From positions 1,054,001 through 1,118,000 of the forward strand of contig OZ241987.1 of NCBI GenBank assembly GCA_965204395.1: 64,000 bases of DNA, read 5' to 3'. Below, in pieces: positions 9,369-17,927 of the stretch (position 1 is the first letter of the stretch; each line of letters starts with the position of its first letter). A program made the translations under genes and the position numbers. This DNA is from Bin87 sp965204395 (lineage in GTDB: Bacteria; Chloroflexota; Dehalococcoidia; Lucifugimonadales; UBA3495). The notes beneath the pieces are model-generated. The model was not told the origin of the DNA. It was given only the letters and a program-made list of their open reading frames with translations, and made no database searches.

Positions 9369-9638
9369 CTATTTCTTCCTGCGAAGATACCATACCTCAG
9401 TGGATGAGCCGTCAGGATGTATAACCGTCACGTCGGGTACACTGGGCGCTTCCTTGCGGGTGCGGGCGATGGATATACAAATCATGACGACGACAGCAAT
9501 GGCAAACACGATTGCAAACAGTATTCCCCACAACCAACTTCCTAGTTCTTCTGCCGCCATTTCTGCCGCTGTAAAGATCATGCCTACGGCAAACAGCACG
9601 AGAACTACGACAAGGAGAGATTTCAGCACTTTGCGCAT
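9369..9638 (-). CDS. Small two-TM membrane protein
   Basis: 89 residues with two strongly hydrophobic segments, LLVVVLVLFAVGMIFTAA (about 8-25) and LWGILFAIVFAIAVVVMICI (about 36-55), then a charged C-terminal tail (ARTRKEAP) ending in EVWYLRRKK. A GAGG ribosome site lies at suitable distance from ATG. By the positive-inside rule the basic tail is cytoplasmic. The function is unknown and no neighbouring gene shares an operon with it. Confidence 0.6.
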   Translation of the reverse strand: MRKVLKSLLVVVLVLFAVGMIFTAAEMAAEELGSWLWGILFAIVFAIAVVVMICISIARTRKEAPSVPDVTVIHPDGSSTEVWYLRRKK

Positions 9639-9938
9639 TCGAGAACCTCGGTGTGTTGATGGTGGATGGATTTTACGGCGAGAAAACTCCCATCAAAAAA
9701 TCTGTCGAGGTAAATCCGACCAGCGACGCAACCATGCTTTTCATGATCGGTCTCGGCATCAGATTCACACCCTTAGTCATCGTACAATGTTCGGCAATGG
9801 CTACTATATCACCTGGTCACGGCTTCCTCTGCTGCGGACGAGACCAGCTTGGCGTATTTGGCGAGCACACCGGTGGTGTATTTCGGCTCGATGGGCTGCT
9901 AGGCGGGGGTCGATTCCGGTAGAGGGCAGAATCGTACG

Positions 9939-10200
9939 CTAATGGGAATGGCGCCGGTTGAGTGCAATAGCTGGTTGGTCTTGAGACGGAGAGGAATTCG
10001 GCGTGATCGCTGATGGAATACTCGCTGGTGGCATGCATGCGCCAGAGTTCCCGCTGCTGTCGGTGGGAGAGTTTGGGCTACTTGCCGCGCAGTTTCCCCT
10101 TGTCACGGGCGATGGCCATGCCCTCGCGGCTGCACATGCAGATGAGATCAGCCTCGAACTCGGCGATGTTAGCGAGGTTTGGTCGAGGCTGTGATCGGTG
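9939..10200 (-). pseudogene. Serine recombinase (resolvase) remnant, C-terminal part
   Basis: Read on the minus strand, the segment encodes AEFEADLICMCSREGMAIAR, DKGKLRGK, stop, PKLSHRQQRELWRMHATSEY and SISDHAEFLSVSRPT. These are the hinge helix and helix-turn-helix end of the resolvase/invertase family. A TAG follows LRGK, and a one-base shift precedes the natural C-terminus LNRRHSH. The N-terminal catalytic domain with the serine is absent. About 50 bp at its 3' end is nearly identical to 17670-17730. Confidence 0.8.
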
Positions 10201-10349
10201 TAACGGAACTCTGCTGATGCCACCCATGGTCTTCATTCACCCCATCTTGGTTCGCCAAAGGAATGTTACGTAATCCCATATTCACGCAGATAGAGATCCG
10301 CATCGAACGCCCCTCCGCCATGTGGCCATCATGGCAAGCAACGCGCCGG

Positions 10350-10490
10350 TCAGGGCAGGACAGTCGCGAGCAGGTCATCCTTGATCAAGTCCAGCGCCGG
10401 CGTGGGTCCAATGTACCGACCGATATCCAACACGCCAGTTATGGCTTCCAGCAGGTTAACCAGCGGCCCATAATAGGGAAGGCTCGTCGG
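10350..10490 (-). pseudogene. 3' fragment of a DUF6930-like gene, paralogue of the one at 48.4 kb
   Basis: The minus strand encodes LVNLLEAITGVLDIGRYIG, then PTPALDLIKDDLLATVLP and stop. This aligns closely with the end of the gene at 48416-49450 (ITRALGIGLYVGPTPALNLI, NDDLLVTVLR). The downstream flank (10263-10349) also resembles 48328-48415, including GTTACGTAATCCC, so both gene end and flank were duplicated. No upstream part of the gene remains. Confidence 0.75.
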
Positions 10491-10698
10491 TAGCGGCGCC
10501 TGACGCTCGCACCTACCTCAGGTCGGTGAAGTAAGCCTCAACGGCGTGAATCAATTGCCTATTAGGCATGGCTTTATACCCTCACAGGTTGTTAATCAGG
10601 TTACCCAAAAGGCCAGTGTTCGGTTGCCTGGGTGTCTACGACAGTCAAGGCCTGATGACGACGTCCACTCAATTCGTCGTCATTGGCGGTCCCGCGTG

Positions 10699-10738
10699 TT
10701 ATTAAAAGCACGGCGTACGTTAGGAAGGCACGCCGTGC
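10699..10738 (-). terminator. Rho-independent terminator after the AlbA_2/RecG-like gene
   Basis: On the minus strand, GCACGGCGT pairs with ACGCCGTGC and is followed by TTTTAATAA. A second overlapping palindrome (GGAAGGCACG/CGTGCCTTCC, 10723-10743) abuts the stop codon and could form an alternative hairpin. Confidence 0.6.
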
Positions 10739-10742
10739 CTTC

Positions 10743-12458
10743 CTATTCGTGTTTCTCATAACGGACGTTTCGCCCGCGGGTTCCCACGCGACGCAGGACT
10801 GCCTCTGACACCAGCCTGTTCAGCAGCCGGTAGGCCTGGGGATACGTGATGTCGCATAGATTGGACGCGATCGTGCGTGAAATGGAACCGTGCTCCTCAA
10901 CGTATCGGCGCACCAGGTCGTCATGCTCCGCAGATCCGACCCTTCGCTGCGGTTCGCCCCCGCCGATTTGCTGGGCCGTCTCCTTCGACAATACGTACCA
11001 ACGCCGTTCCCCCACGCCCTGCCCAGAAAGCAGGCCTCGCCCCTCTAGCTGCTTCAGGACATCCTGCGCCGCGGTCTCCTCCCTTTGCAGGACCGCGGCC
11101 GCGTCGAGCGCCGTCATCCTACCCCCGTGTGCCAACGTGGTCAGCAACAGCAAATCCTCCAAGGAGAGTGAAATTAGGTTGCGGCCTTCCTCAGCCACCA
11201 GCCGTACCAATCCCAGATTGGGCTCGCCGCCGGCCAGCGCCAAAGTGACGTCGGTCTCCGTGCTGCGTTCGTAAGAGGGCGCGGCGCGGCCGTTGCGCAG
11301 TTGCTCGTAGAATATCGTGTCAATACCGCGCCCAGTGCGTTCCACGATGCCAGCGCGTTTGAGCGCGTCGGCCAAAAGCGGATTGCGCGGCCGCGGCGCC
11401 GTCACCAACAGATTGTCCAACCGCACCCCCGACGGGAATCCGCCGGGATTGGATACCTCCAAGCGATCTGCTCGCCACTGGATATGCACCGCTCCCATCC
11501 TGGTGTAGTCCCGGTGAACCAGGGCATTGGCAACGGCTTCCCGGAAGGAGCGCTCCGCATAATCGGCGACACCAACACGGGTCATACCGACCAGCACCTC
11601 GCGTTCACGGTTCCGCGCCCGAAAACGAGCCGATATATCTTCCAGCACCCGCAGCAACGGTCCGCGGAAAAAATCGTTGACCAGCACGTCGGCGCCCGAA
11701 ATCTCTTTAAAGGCGACTTCGTGAGTCGGTAGAGCAGAAGCCAGAACGTCTTGCCGTCCAAAGAGGAGCAGCCCCAGCACTCTCACGGTTTCCTCGCCGC
11801 CGTGGGACTCCAAGGCACCCAACACTCTGGCCATCTCAACGTTGCTGAGGTCGAGCAGCGCTTCATCCCCGCGAGTGCGATTCTCCCGTATGGACCGGCG
11901 GTAGCGGTCGAATTCCAGCGGCTCCAGTGCGTCCATGCCCACTCCATCCAGCGGGAGGGCGGAATAATCCAGCAAACCGTGATGAGCCTGCCGCGACTGC
12001 ATCTCATGGAAGTGGAAGGGCACGCAAGCGGGTTTGTCGTCGCCTCCGATAGCCCGTCGTAGGTAACGCCCGTCCGCGGTGCCAACAGGCTGGCGCATCG
12101 CAGGTACTTCAACCACCAGGACTTGATGCCCGTTCGTCCCGGAAACTTCCACCCGGGTGGAAAGAGATGGTCGAGTACGATTCGCAACCAGCGCCTGAAC
12201 GCGAAGAGGATCAATACCGGGGGATTCATGACGGGGCCGGGCACCGGTGATGCGGCCGTCATCTTCAGCTCCGACCAGCAGCCAGCCGGAGCCCTCATCG
12301 CTCCGGTTCGCCAGACAAACCACCGCTTCGACCAGGTCGCGGTCCGATAACGAACCAGATTCTTCGCCCTTGAATTCGACAGCTACGGTCTCTCCTTGCC
12401 GGATCAGTGATTTTAGAGTCTCCGCCGTCAAGAGTATCGTTCTCCGTTTGACTACCAC
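10743..12458 (-). CDS. AlbA_2 (Schlafen-type) plus RecG-like ATP-binding domain regulator
   Basis: 571 residues. The N-terminus carries an AlbA_2/divergent AAA_4 domain (ETVAVEFKGEESGSLSD, EAVVCLANRSDEGSGWLLVG, about 18-125). The middle has the HATPase_c_4-type block usually annotated as RecG-like: FREAVANALVHRDYTRMG, DRLEVSNPGGFPSGV, RNPLLADALKRAG and ERTGRGIDTI (about 295-385). The last 140 residues contain two winged-helix-like segments. Such proteins are commonly predicted transcriptional regulators or RNA-binding proteins of accessory regions. The GTG start at 12458 has a weak ribosome site; TTG about 27 bp in, behind GGAGAA, is an alternative. A terminator follows. Confidence 0.85.
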   Translation of the reverse strand: MVVKRRTILLTAETLKSLIRQGETVAVEFKGEESGSLSDRDLVEAVVCLANRSDEGSGWLLVGAEDDGRITGARPRHESPGIDPLRVQALVANRTRPSLSTRVEVSGTNGHQVLVVEVPAMRQPVGTADGRYLRRAIGGDDKPACVPFHFHEMQSRQAHHGLLDYSALPLDGVGMDALEPLEFDRYRRSIRENRTRGDEALLDLSNVEMARVLGALESHGGEETVRVLGLLLFGRQDVLASALPTHEVAFKEISGADVLVNDFFRGPLLRVLEDISARFRARNREREVLVGMTRVGVADYAERSFREAVANALVHRDYTRMGAVHIQWRADRLEVSNPGGFPSGVRLDNLLVTAPRPRNPLLADALKRAGIVERTGRGIDTIFYEQLRNGRAAPSYERSTETDVTLALAGGEPNLGLVRLVAEEGRNLISLSLEDLLLLTTLAHGGRMTALDAAAVLQREETAAQDVLKQLEGRGLLSGQGVGERRWYVLSKETAQQIGGGEPQRRVGSAEHDDLVRRYVEEHGSISRTIASNLCDITYPQAYRLLNRLVSEAVLRRVGTRGRNVRYEKHE

Positions 12459-12801
12459 CTATCGAATTCCGCCCGTCATCGCCACCGCGGGCCGCCATTG
12501 TCTCTATTTTATTGGAATCGGGCCAAGGCCGTTCGCTTTCCCTTACCCAGGCGATTTCGCTACTCGAGGTCCCTAATTAGGGCGGCGATACTTGGCCACG
12601 TGGTGACGAATGTCGCAATCGTCATTTTGAGCATGCGCTTTGGTTGGAGTATATGCAAATACTGGCAATAGGCCAGCATTTCGGACCGCCAGCACAGACG
12701 AGGCCAGTCGGGCCGTTGATGGGTGTACAGACCGCACAGGCCAAATTGGACCAGTAAGCCGCCGGCGTGTTGGTATCAGCCTACTCCGTCGCAGGCTTCC
12801 G
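12459..12801. other. 343-bp intergenic region with a 12-bp perfect palindrome
   Basis: No gene is supported. CCCTAATTAGGG at 12571-12582 is a perfect palindrome about 110 bp upstream of the AlbA_2-type regulator and could be an operator; nothing else stands out. Confidence 0.4.
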
Positions 12802-13383
12802 TCACCAGCGAAACACGTCTTTCACCGCAATCCTCACGTCAGGTAAAGCGGTGGGCGTGAGAAATCCGTCCATGCCAACTACTTGCACCTTGGCGTAGAC
12901 CCCATCGCTCGGTTCAGTGTGTATTTCCACAGCTTTGTTGTTGACATCGGCCAACCATGCCTCAGGAATTCTGTGGCAAGCGTAGTGCTGGAATTTACGG
13001 CCGCGGTCATAGACGATTGTGGTGTCCGCAACCTCGACCAGCAGCAAAATGTCCTCCGCCTGGGGATGGCCGTCTGAGTAGGATGCCAGGCGAACCAGCG
13101 ATGCGTCGGGCTGCAAATTCGTATGGCCTTCGAGAAACACAGGGTCTTGTATTCCCACTTCAACGCGGTTAGCCACCATCAGGGGAGGGAATGCCTTGTT
13201 GAAACCTTTCACACAAAATGCGTGCTTGCTACCGATTGCGGCCATTACGATGATCTCTCCATCCAGCAACTCGGTCCTCTCGTCCGGGGACAGGATGCCA
13301 ATTTGGGCCATCCGATAGTATTCATCAACGTTGAACTTGCGGCGAACCAGCGTTTCTTCTGTGTTCCTCATTAGCATGTTCAT
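12802..13383 (-). CDS. Uma2-family (DUF820) endonuclease-like protein
   Basis: Starting at the ATG at 13383, preceded by AGGAGG, the protein has 193 residues, normal for Uma2. Characteristic blocks are FNVDEYYRMAQIGILSPDER, TELLDGEIIVMAAIG, NLQPDASLVR, EDILLLVEVADTTIVYDRGR (the PD-(D/E)xK core with D, E and the following strand) and IPEAWLADVNNKAVEIHTEP. The family is widespread and often multicopy in multicellular or large-genome bacteria; its function is mostly unknown despite the nuclease fold. The open frame extends 67 codons upstream into a relic of a second Uma2 gene, described separately. Confidence 0.85.
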   Translation of the reverse strand: MNMLMRNTEETLVRRKFNVDEYYRMAQIGILSPDERTELLDGEIIVMAAIGSKHAFCVKGFNKAFPPLMVANRVEVGIQDPVFLEGHTNLQPDASLVRLASYSDGHPQAEDILLLVEVADTTIVYDRGRKFQHYACHRIPEAWLADVNNKAVEIHTEPSDGVYAKVQVVGMDGFLTPTALPDVRIAVKDVFRW

Positions 13384-13439
13384 GCTGATCTCATCCTCCT
13401 GGTGTCGCGCACGGGATGCTGGTGGCGCTTCCGCCACCG

Positions 13440-13617
13440 CCTGGTCAGCTGGAACTGTGCCCCTCTCAGGTTCCTGGTCCGTCCTGACGGCTTGAAAGGG
13501 AAGTTGTGACCGATCGGGTACCATCACGAACCCGTCGCGCAACTGTGCGCTCTCTCGTGGGTGCAGGATGCCTTGGTCCAGCATCCTCTGGAATTCGGCC
13601 GGTGTAAATCTCCAGAG
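13440..13617 (-). pseudogene. N-terminal scrap of a second Uma2-like gene
   Basis: In frame upstream of the Uma2 start, the minus strand reads RFTPAEFQRMLDQGILHPRE, then SAQLRDGFV. This parallels FNVDEYYRMAQIGILSPDER and TELLDGEI of the intact gene. It points to a former tandem pair in which most of the upstream copy has been deleted. Confidence 0.6.
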
Positions 13618-13825
13618 TTAAGGTTCATCGTTTTGAGCGGACACGATCATCCTCGCTTGCGTTGGAAAATGCGGTGTCATTACTGCGGTACCGTTCCCGA
13701 CTGACCATATCATCAGGGTGATTGTTTCTCGAATCCAGCGCAGGCCAATGGAATGGGTTGCATTTATTTGCGCCTTTACAGTTGGATTGCGCGGTCGGAC
13801 AACTGGGTCCGCGCTAGTAGTGTCT

Positions 13826-15679
13826 TCACCAGCACACCACGGTGCCATCGGTCCGCAGGGCGCAGGTCATTAACATTCCAGTGCTTACCATTTTGAACTC
13901 ACCGTCCGCAGGAATGTTTTCTATTCGGTGGTCATAACCCCAACACACCAATTTGCCATCGGTTCTAACCCCGCAACTGACGAACTCAGACGCGCTCACG
14001 GATTGGAATGTGCCGGCAGGAGGCGCACCCTGAGTACTCCCCCAACAGAAAATGCGCCCGTCCGTCAGGACTCCGCAGACGTGATTACCTGCGGTGGAAA
14101 TTGAGCGGAAGGTTCCCTCGGGTGATGTGATACCCCGCCCCCAGCAGTCGATATGTTCGTCTGTCAGTACCCCGCAGGTGTGGTAGAACGTTCCGGCGCT
14201 AACGGACTGAAAAGTGCCTGAGGGCGATTCTGCCGAGCCTTGATTGTTTTTGCCCCAGCACTCCACTCTGCCGTTGGGCCGTACTCCGCAGGTGTAATCT
14301 CCGCCGGCGCTTATAGATGCGAAAGCACCAGATGGAGGATTGGCCTGGCCGTCACTGTTCGCACCCCAGCAGGACACTTCGCCGGTCACCGTTATACCGC
14401 AAGCATGGTCCGAACCTGCGCTCACAGTTATGAATGTTCCAATCGGGGGTACAGCTGCATCGCTGTATATTTCACTCCAGCACTTGATATCGCCGTCTGT
14501 CTGCACTCCACAGACGAAACTGCTGCCAACACTGATCGACTGAAAAGTTCCCACCGGTGGCGTTTCACGGTATTCCGGCTCCCAACATACGATGTTGCCA
14601 TCGGTTTGCAGTCCGCAGATTTGCCATCCGACCTCTACCGACAAAAAGGTGGTGGTCTGCGGTATTTTCCAATCGTACTGTCCTGCACTCCAGCATGTGA
14701 CGATGCCGTCCGTCCGTATCCCACAACTGTACGACCTGCCAACGCTGAGGCTTTGAAACGTTCCATGCGGAGCTAGAGAGGATGTTTGCTGACCGTTACT
14801 CCAACAAACGACCGCGCCGTCAGTCAGTAGGCCACAGGTGTACGACGATACGATATCCTGGCTTGAGTTCGCGTTGACCGACGTGCTGACCGACTTGAAA
14901 TGTCCATCGGGCAACGTTGTTGGGCCATGGTAGCCTTTTCCCCAGCACTTGATGGTGCCGTCAACCTTGACCCCGCAACTGTATGAACTGCCTGCGCTGA
15001 CCGTAAGAAACGATCCGGCCGGAGGTGTAGCCTGTCCAGCCTCGTTCATCCCCCAGCATTCGATACTGCTGTCTTTCTGCTTTATGGCACAGTTGTGATG
15101 ATAGCCTGAAGAGACGGCTCGAAACACCCCGTCGGGCGGTGTCGAGGCATCTTGATAGTTTCTTCCCCAGCAATCGATGGTGCCGTCCATTCGCAATCCG
15201 CAGGTATGGTCGGTACCGGCGCTCACCGATGCGAATTGCCCCTTAGGAGGAGTCGCTCCCCCGTATAGATCAATGTCAAATCTGGCTACGCACTCTACGG
15301 TGCCATCGGTCGTCACTCTGCAGTAGTGAGAATCACCTACACTGACGGATTGGAGCGGTCTTCGGGAATCGGGCGTACCACCATTTTGAGGAGCGGAGGG
15401 AAATGAGCCGTTTGGTTGTGCACCGATAGTAAGCGTTGGAGGATGAGTGCGAGTCTGTATCTCGTCCTGGTCAGTATCGTCGTTGTCCGGACCGGAGGGC
15501 GGAGTGACTCCGTCGGAGCATGCCTGTAGGGCCATGACCAGAAGGCAGATGAGTGCGCTCCGTGAAACGATCGCGGCCAACTCCCGAGGCCGGCGTCGGA
15601 TCAAGTCTCGGTGTATGGAATGGACAAAGCGTGGCACCCGGCACCTTCCTTGCGAACACCAGGTAGGGTTACTTGCCAC
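13826..15679 (-). CDS. RCC1-type repeat lipoprotein (14 repeats)
   Basis: 617 residues. A long basic N-region precedes a hydrophobic stretch ALICLLVMALQAC ending in a lipobox cysteine, so the protein is probably exported and lipid-anchored. After a Pro/Asp/Thr-rich linker come about 14 repeats of roughly 36 residues. Each has the form F-x-S-V-S-x-G followed by CGVxTDGxVxCWG, the RCC1/alpha-tubulin-suppressor signature with two cysteines per repeat. Such repeats fold into beta-propellers. The ORF ends directly after the CW of the last repeat, without the usual glycine and closing strand, which may mean a 3' truncation. The ATG at 15679 is uncertain; a later start would give a shorter n-region. 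The ligand is unknown. Confidence 0.8.
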   Translation of the reverse strand: MASNPTWCSQGRCRVPRFVHSIHRDLIRRRPRELAAIVSRSALICLLVMALQACSDGVTPPSGPDNDDTDQDEIQTRTHPPTLTIGAQPNGSFPSAPQNGGTPDSRRPLQSVSVGDSHYCRVTTDGTVECVARFDIDLYGGATPPKGQFASVSAGTDHTCGLRMDGTIDCWGRNYQDASTPPDGVFRAVSSGYHHNCAIKQKDSSIECWGMNEAGQATPPAGSFLTVSAGSSYSCGVKVDGTIKCWGKGYHGPTTLPDGHFKSVSTSVNANSSQDIVSSYTCGLLTDGAVVCWSNGQQTSSLAPHGTFQSLSVGRSYSCGIRTDGIVTCWSAGQYDWKIPQTTTFLSVEVGWQICGLQTDGNIVCWEPEYRETPPVGTFQSISVGSSFVCGVQTDGDIKCWSEIYSDAAVPPIGTFITVSAGSDHACGITVTGEVSCWGANSDGQANPPSGAFASISAGGDYTCGVRPNGRVECWGKNNQGSAESPSGTFQSVSAGTFYHTCGVLTDEHIDCWGRGITSPEGTFRSISTAGNHVCGVLTDGRIFCWGSTQGAPPAGTFQSVSASEFVSCGVRTDGKLVCWGYDHRIENIPADGEFKMVSTGMLMTCALRTDGTVVCW

Positions 15680-15691
15680 AGTACGCCGATG

Positions 15692-15754
15692 CCTCGCGTC
15701 GATTTCGCAAGAGAGGCAGAGGAACTCTCTGGTCTCTGAAAAATCGACGCGAGG
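15692..15754. repeat. Long hairpin-forming inverted repeat upstream of the RCC1 gene
   Basis: A 14-bp perfect pair, CCTCGCGTCGATTT (15692-15705) and AAATCGACGCGAGG (15741-15754), encloses a 35-nt loop that itself holds AGAGAG/CTCTCT pairing. It sits just upstream of the RCC1 gene start, so it could be a leader structure, or a MITE-like relic. Confidence 0.65.
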
Positions 15755-15928
15755 TACGCCTTATCGGTCTGCCAAGGTGTCAGGCAAGGTATCAATGTGC
15801 TGTGGCATCGGCAACATATCGTGCCGCTCTATTCATGTCAACGCTAAAGTCTGTTGACGAATTGAGTAGGAACCACGGAGATCGGCTGTCAATTTGCAGG
15901 TGCTTTCGCTGCTCCAATTCTCCATAAG

Positions 15929-17647
15929 CCCGAATCCACCGAAGGGATGAGTGTGGCGGTGCGCTGAAGGGATGAAAAAGTGCTCCCGCGCTTCTGGGAT
16001 AATGGTTTTTGAGAACGAAAACCACCCTGAAACGAGGAGCACCCATCGGATGCTACCACGCGAGTGCCCCGACCGCATCGAAATCGCGTTTGATGATCAC
16101 CGCCTGGTGGCTAATGCTGGGCTGATCCTGCCGGTCACCCTGGCCCATCGTCTGGGATTGAGCGAGTTGGTGGACTGCCATGTTGACCTGGGAGATGCAC
16201 CGGGTCGGGCCAATGGGGGAGACAAGCTGCTGACGCTGGTGGCGTCGGCACTGGCCGGGGGCGACTGCATTGACGATGCCGACGCGTTGCGCGCTGGCGG
16301 TACCGCACAGGTGCTGGGCTGCGCGGTCAAGGCGCCGTCCACGTTGGGAACCTTCCTACGCAGTTTCCAGTGGGGCCATGTGCGCCAGTTGGATCGAGTG
16401 AGTCGAGAAGTGCTGGCGCGAGCCTGGGACGCTGTGCGCCTTCCTTGGCCAGACCGTAGGTCTCGCATACGGTGGAGTCCAGGTCGATGGTCAACGGCTC
16501 GTCGCCAAGACCGGCACCAGCGTCCCAGGCTCGCGCCAGCGGGGCTATCATCAGCTCCTCGCCGTGGCCGAGGGCACCGGGGAGGTGCTGATGGCGCGGC
16601 TGCGCAAGGGTCGGGCCAATCCGCCTCAGGCGGACCCGCGGCGGCGCTAATTTCCTGTGTGAGACCATCAGCCGAGTGCGCTACGCCGGAGCCGCCGGAC
16701 CACTCACCATGCGGGCGGGCAGCAGCTTTTACACCTACGCCATGGTGGCCGCCTGTCGCAAGATGAAGGTCCGCGACTCCATCACCGTCCGCCAGCACCC
16801 CCAACTGCACAATCTCATCGACGCCATACCTGAAGAGGACTGGACGCCCGTCCCTTACTGGATGGAGGACGGCGCCGATGTGGCCGAAACCACCTACACC
16901 CCCTTCGTCAGCAAGCCCGACACGGTACCGGTGCGGCTCATCGTCCGCCGGGTGACGCCCACACCCGGCTCCCAGATGGCCCTGCTTACCAAATACAGCT
17001 ACCACGCCTTCATCACCGACCGTGAGGGCGACACCCTGTATCTGGAGGCCGACCATCGCCGCCACGCCGAGATCGAGAACGCCATCCGCGATCTCAAGTA
17101 CGGCGTGGGGCTCAACCATCTCCCCTCGGGCCACTTCGCCGCCAACGCCGCCTGGCTGGCCGTCCAAGTAATGGCGCATAACCTCGCCCGTTGGACGACA
17201 CGCCTCGGGTTGGGCGAGCCGGTGGCCACCACCAAGACCCTCCGGCGACGCTTCTTCTCCCTGGCCGGACGCATCACCCGCAAAGCCCGCCGTCTCACCC
17301 TGCATCTTCCCCAGGGCTGGCCTTGGCAGAACCAGTTCGGCAGCGCCCTGGCCCGATTGCGCACACTGTCGCTTCCTTCCTGACGCCGCCGGCGGCGTTT
17401 GGCCTGTCCACCATGATGCCCCACGCCTGGCCCAACAGCGCCCAAGCTGGGCCCCTGTGGTCTTCGGCCGGAGACCTGCGCTGAAAATCACTCTTCGCAC
17501 CGCTACCTCAGGCCGTCAACATCCCATTGGAGTGGCGGACACCCCTGGCATCATTCATTCCGTCGGGATCAGCCCTCTCCAGATCATTCACTGCCCCCTC
17601 ATACCTCGCCGAACCGCCGCCGCCGTATCTCGTCGGTGGATTCGGGG
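15929..17647 (+). mobile_element. IS1380-family element, copy A (complete ends, dead transposase)
   Basis: The left end CCCGAATCCACCG and right end CGGTGGATTCGGG are exact inverted repeats, with weaker pairing extending inward about 35 bp. TAAG flanks both sides (15925-15928 and 17648-17651), consistent with a 4-bp target duplication if one base is allowed at the right tip. The element is about 1.7 kb, typical for IS1380. It inserted next to a serine recombinase tail. Copy B at 33.8 kb shares the left end and most of the transposase. Confidence 0.85.
16050..17383 (+). pseudogene. IS1380 transposase with internal inversion and lost catalytic residue
   Basis: The N-terminal part (RIEIAFDDHRLVANAGLILP, LGDAPGRANGGDKLLTLVAS, GGDCIDDADALRAGGTAQVL) is IS1380-like. 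Between 16412 and 16540 the central segment is inverted: the minus strand encodes LTIDLDSTVCETYGLAKEGA, the block with the first catalytic Asp that copy B carries on the plus strand. The inverted stretch is bounded by perfect 23-bp inverted repeats. Further on, RADSGFY of copy B reads RAGSSFY here, so the second catalytic Asp is gone. The C-terminal part from 16676 (YWMEDGADVAETTYTPF, IENAIRDLKYGVGLNHLPSG) is intact. The transposase cannot be functional. Confidence 0.9.
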
Positions 17648-17651
17648 TAAG

Positions 17652-17730
17652 GGGAACGGTCTGTCGCACACTCAACCGGCGCCATTCAGCTTAGCGTACG
17701 ATTCTGCCCTCTACCGGAATCGACCCGCCT
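17652..17730 (+). pseudogene. C-terminal tail of a serine recombinase plus shared flank
   Basis: GTVCRTLNRRHSA and stop (ending at 17694) is the usual end of a resolvase. The tail and following 35 bp (to GGAATCGACCCG) are nearly identical, in opposite orientation, to the end of the resolvase relic at 9.9 kb. The rest of 17731-17927 shows nothing recognisable. Confidence 0.65.
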
Positions 17731-17927
17731 CAGACGACGCTTCCTTTCCTTGAGGGGATCAATACTGCGCTGCATCCGTCCGGTGCATCTCCTCCCTGGC
17801 TTCCTCGTCATGAACACCTCCCTTCGGTGGATAGATTGGGGCTAAAAGGGTGCGAAGTTGAAGCTGTACTGAGCCACGCCTTGATGTCCGAAACGGTCGC
17901 GCCATTCATTACCGCACCGCGGCGCCC

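Noticed and set aside
9653..9922. An 89-codon plus-strand frame (MLMVDGFYGEK)
   Set aside because: It runs into the conserved flank of the resolvase relic and has no ribosome site or conserved pattern.
16097..17500. A 467-codon open frame on the minus strand across IS1380 copy A
   Set aside because: It is the complement of the transposase gene; apart from the short inverted segment it has no transposase or other motif and shows the composition of a shadow frame.
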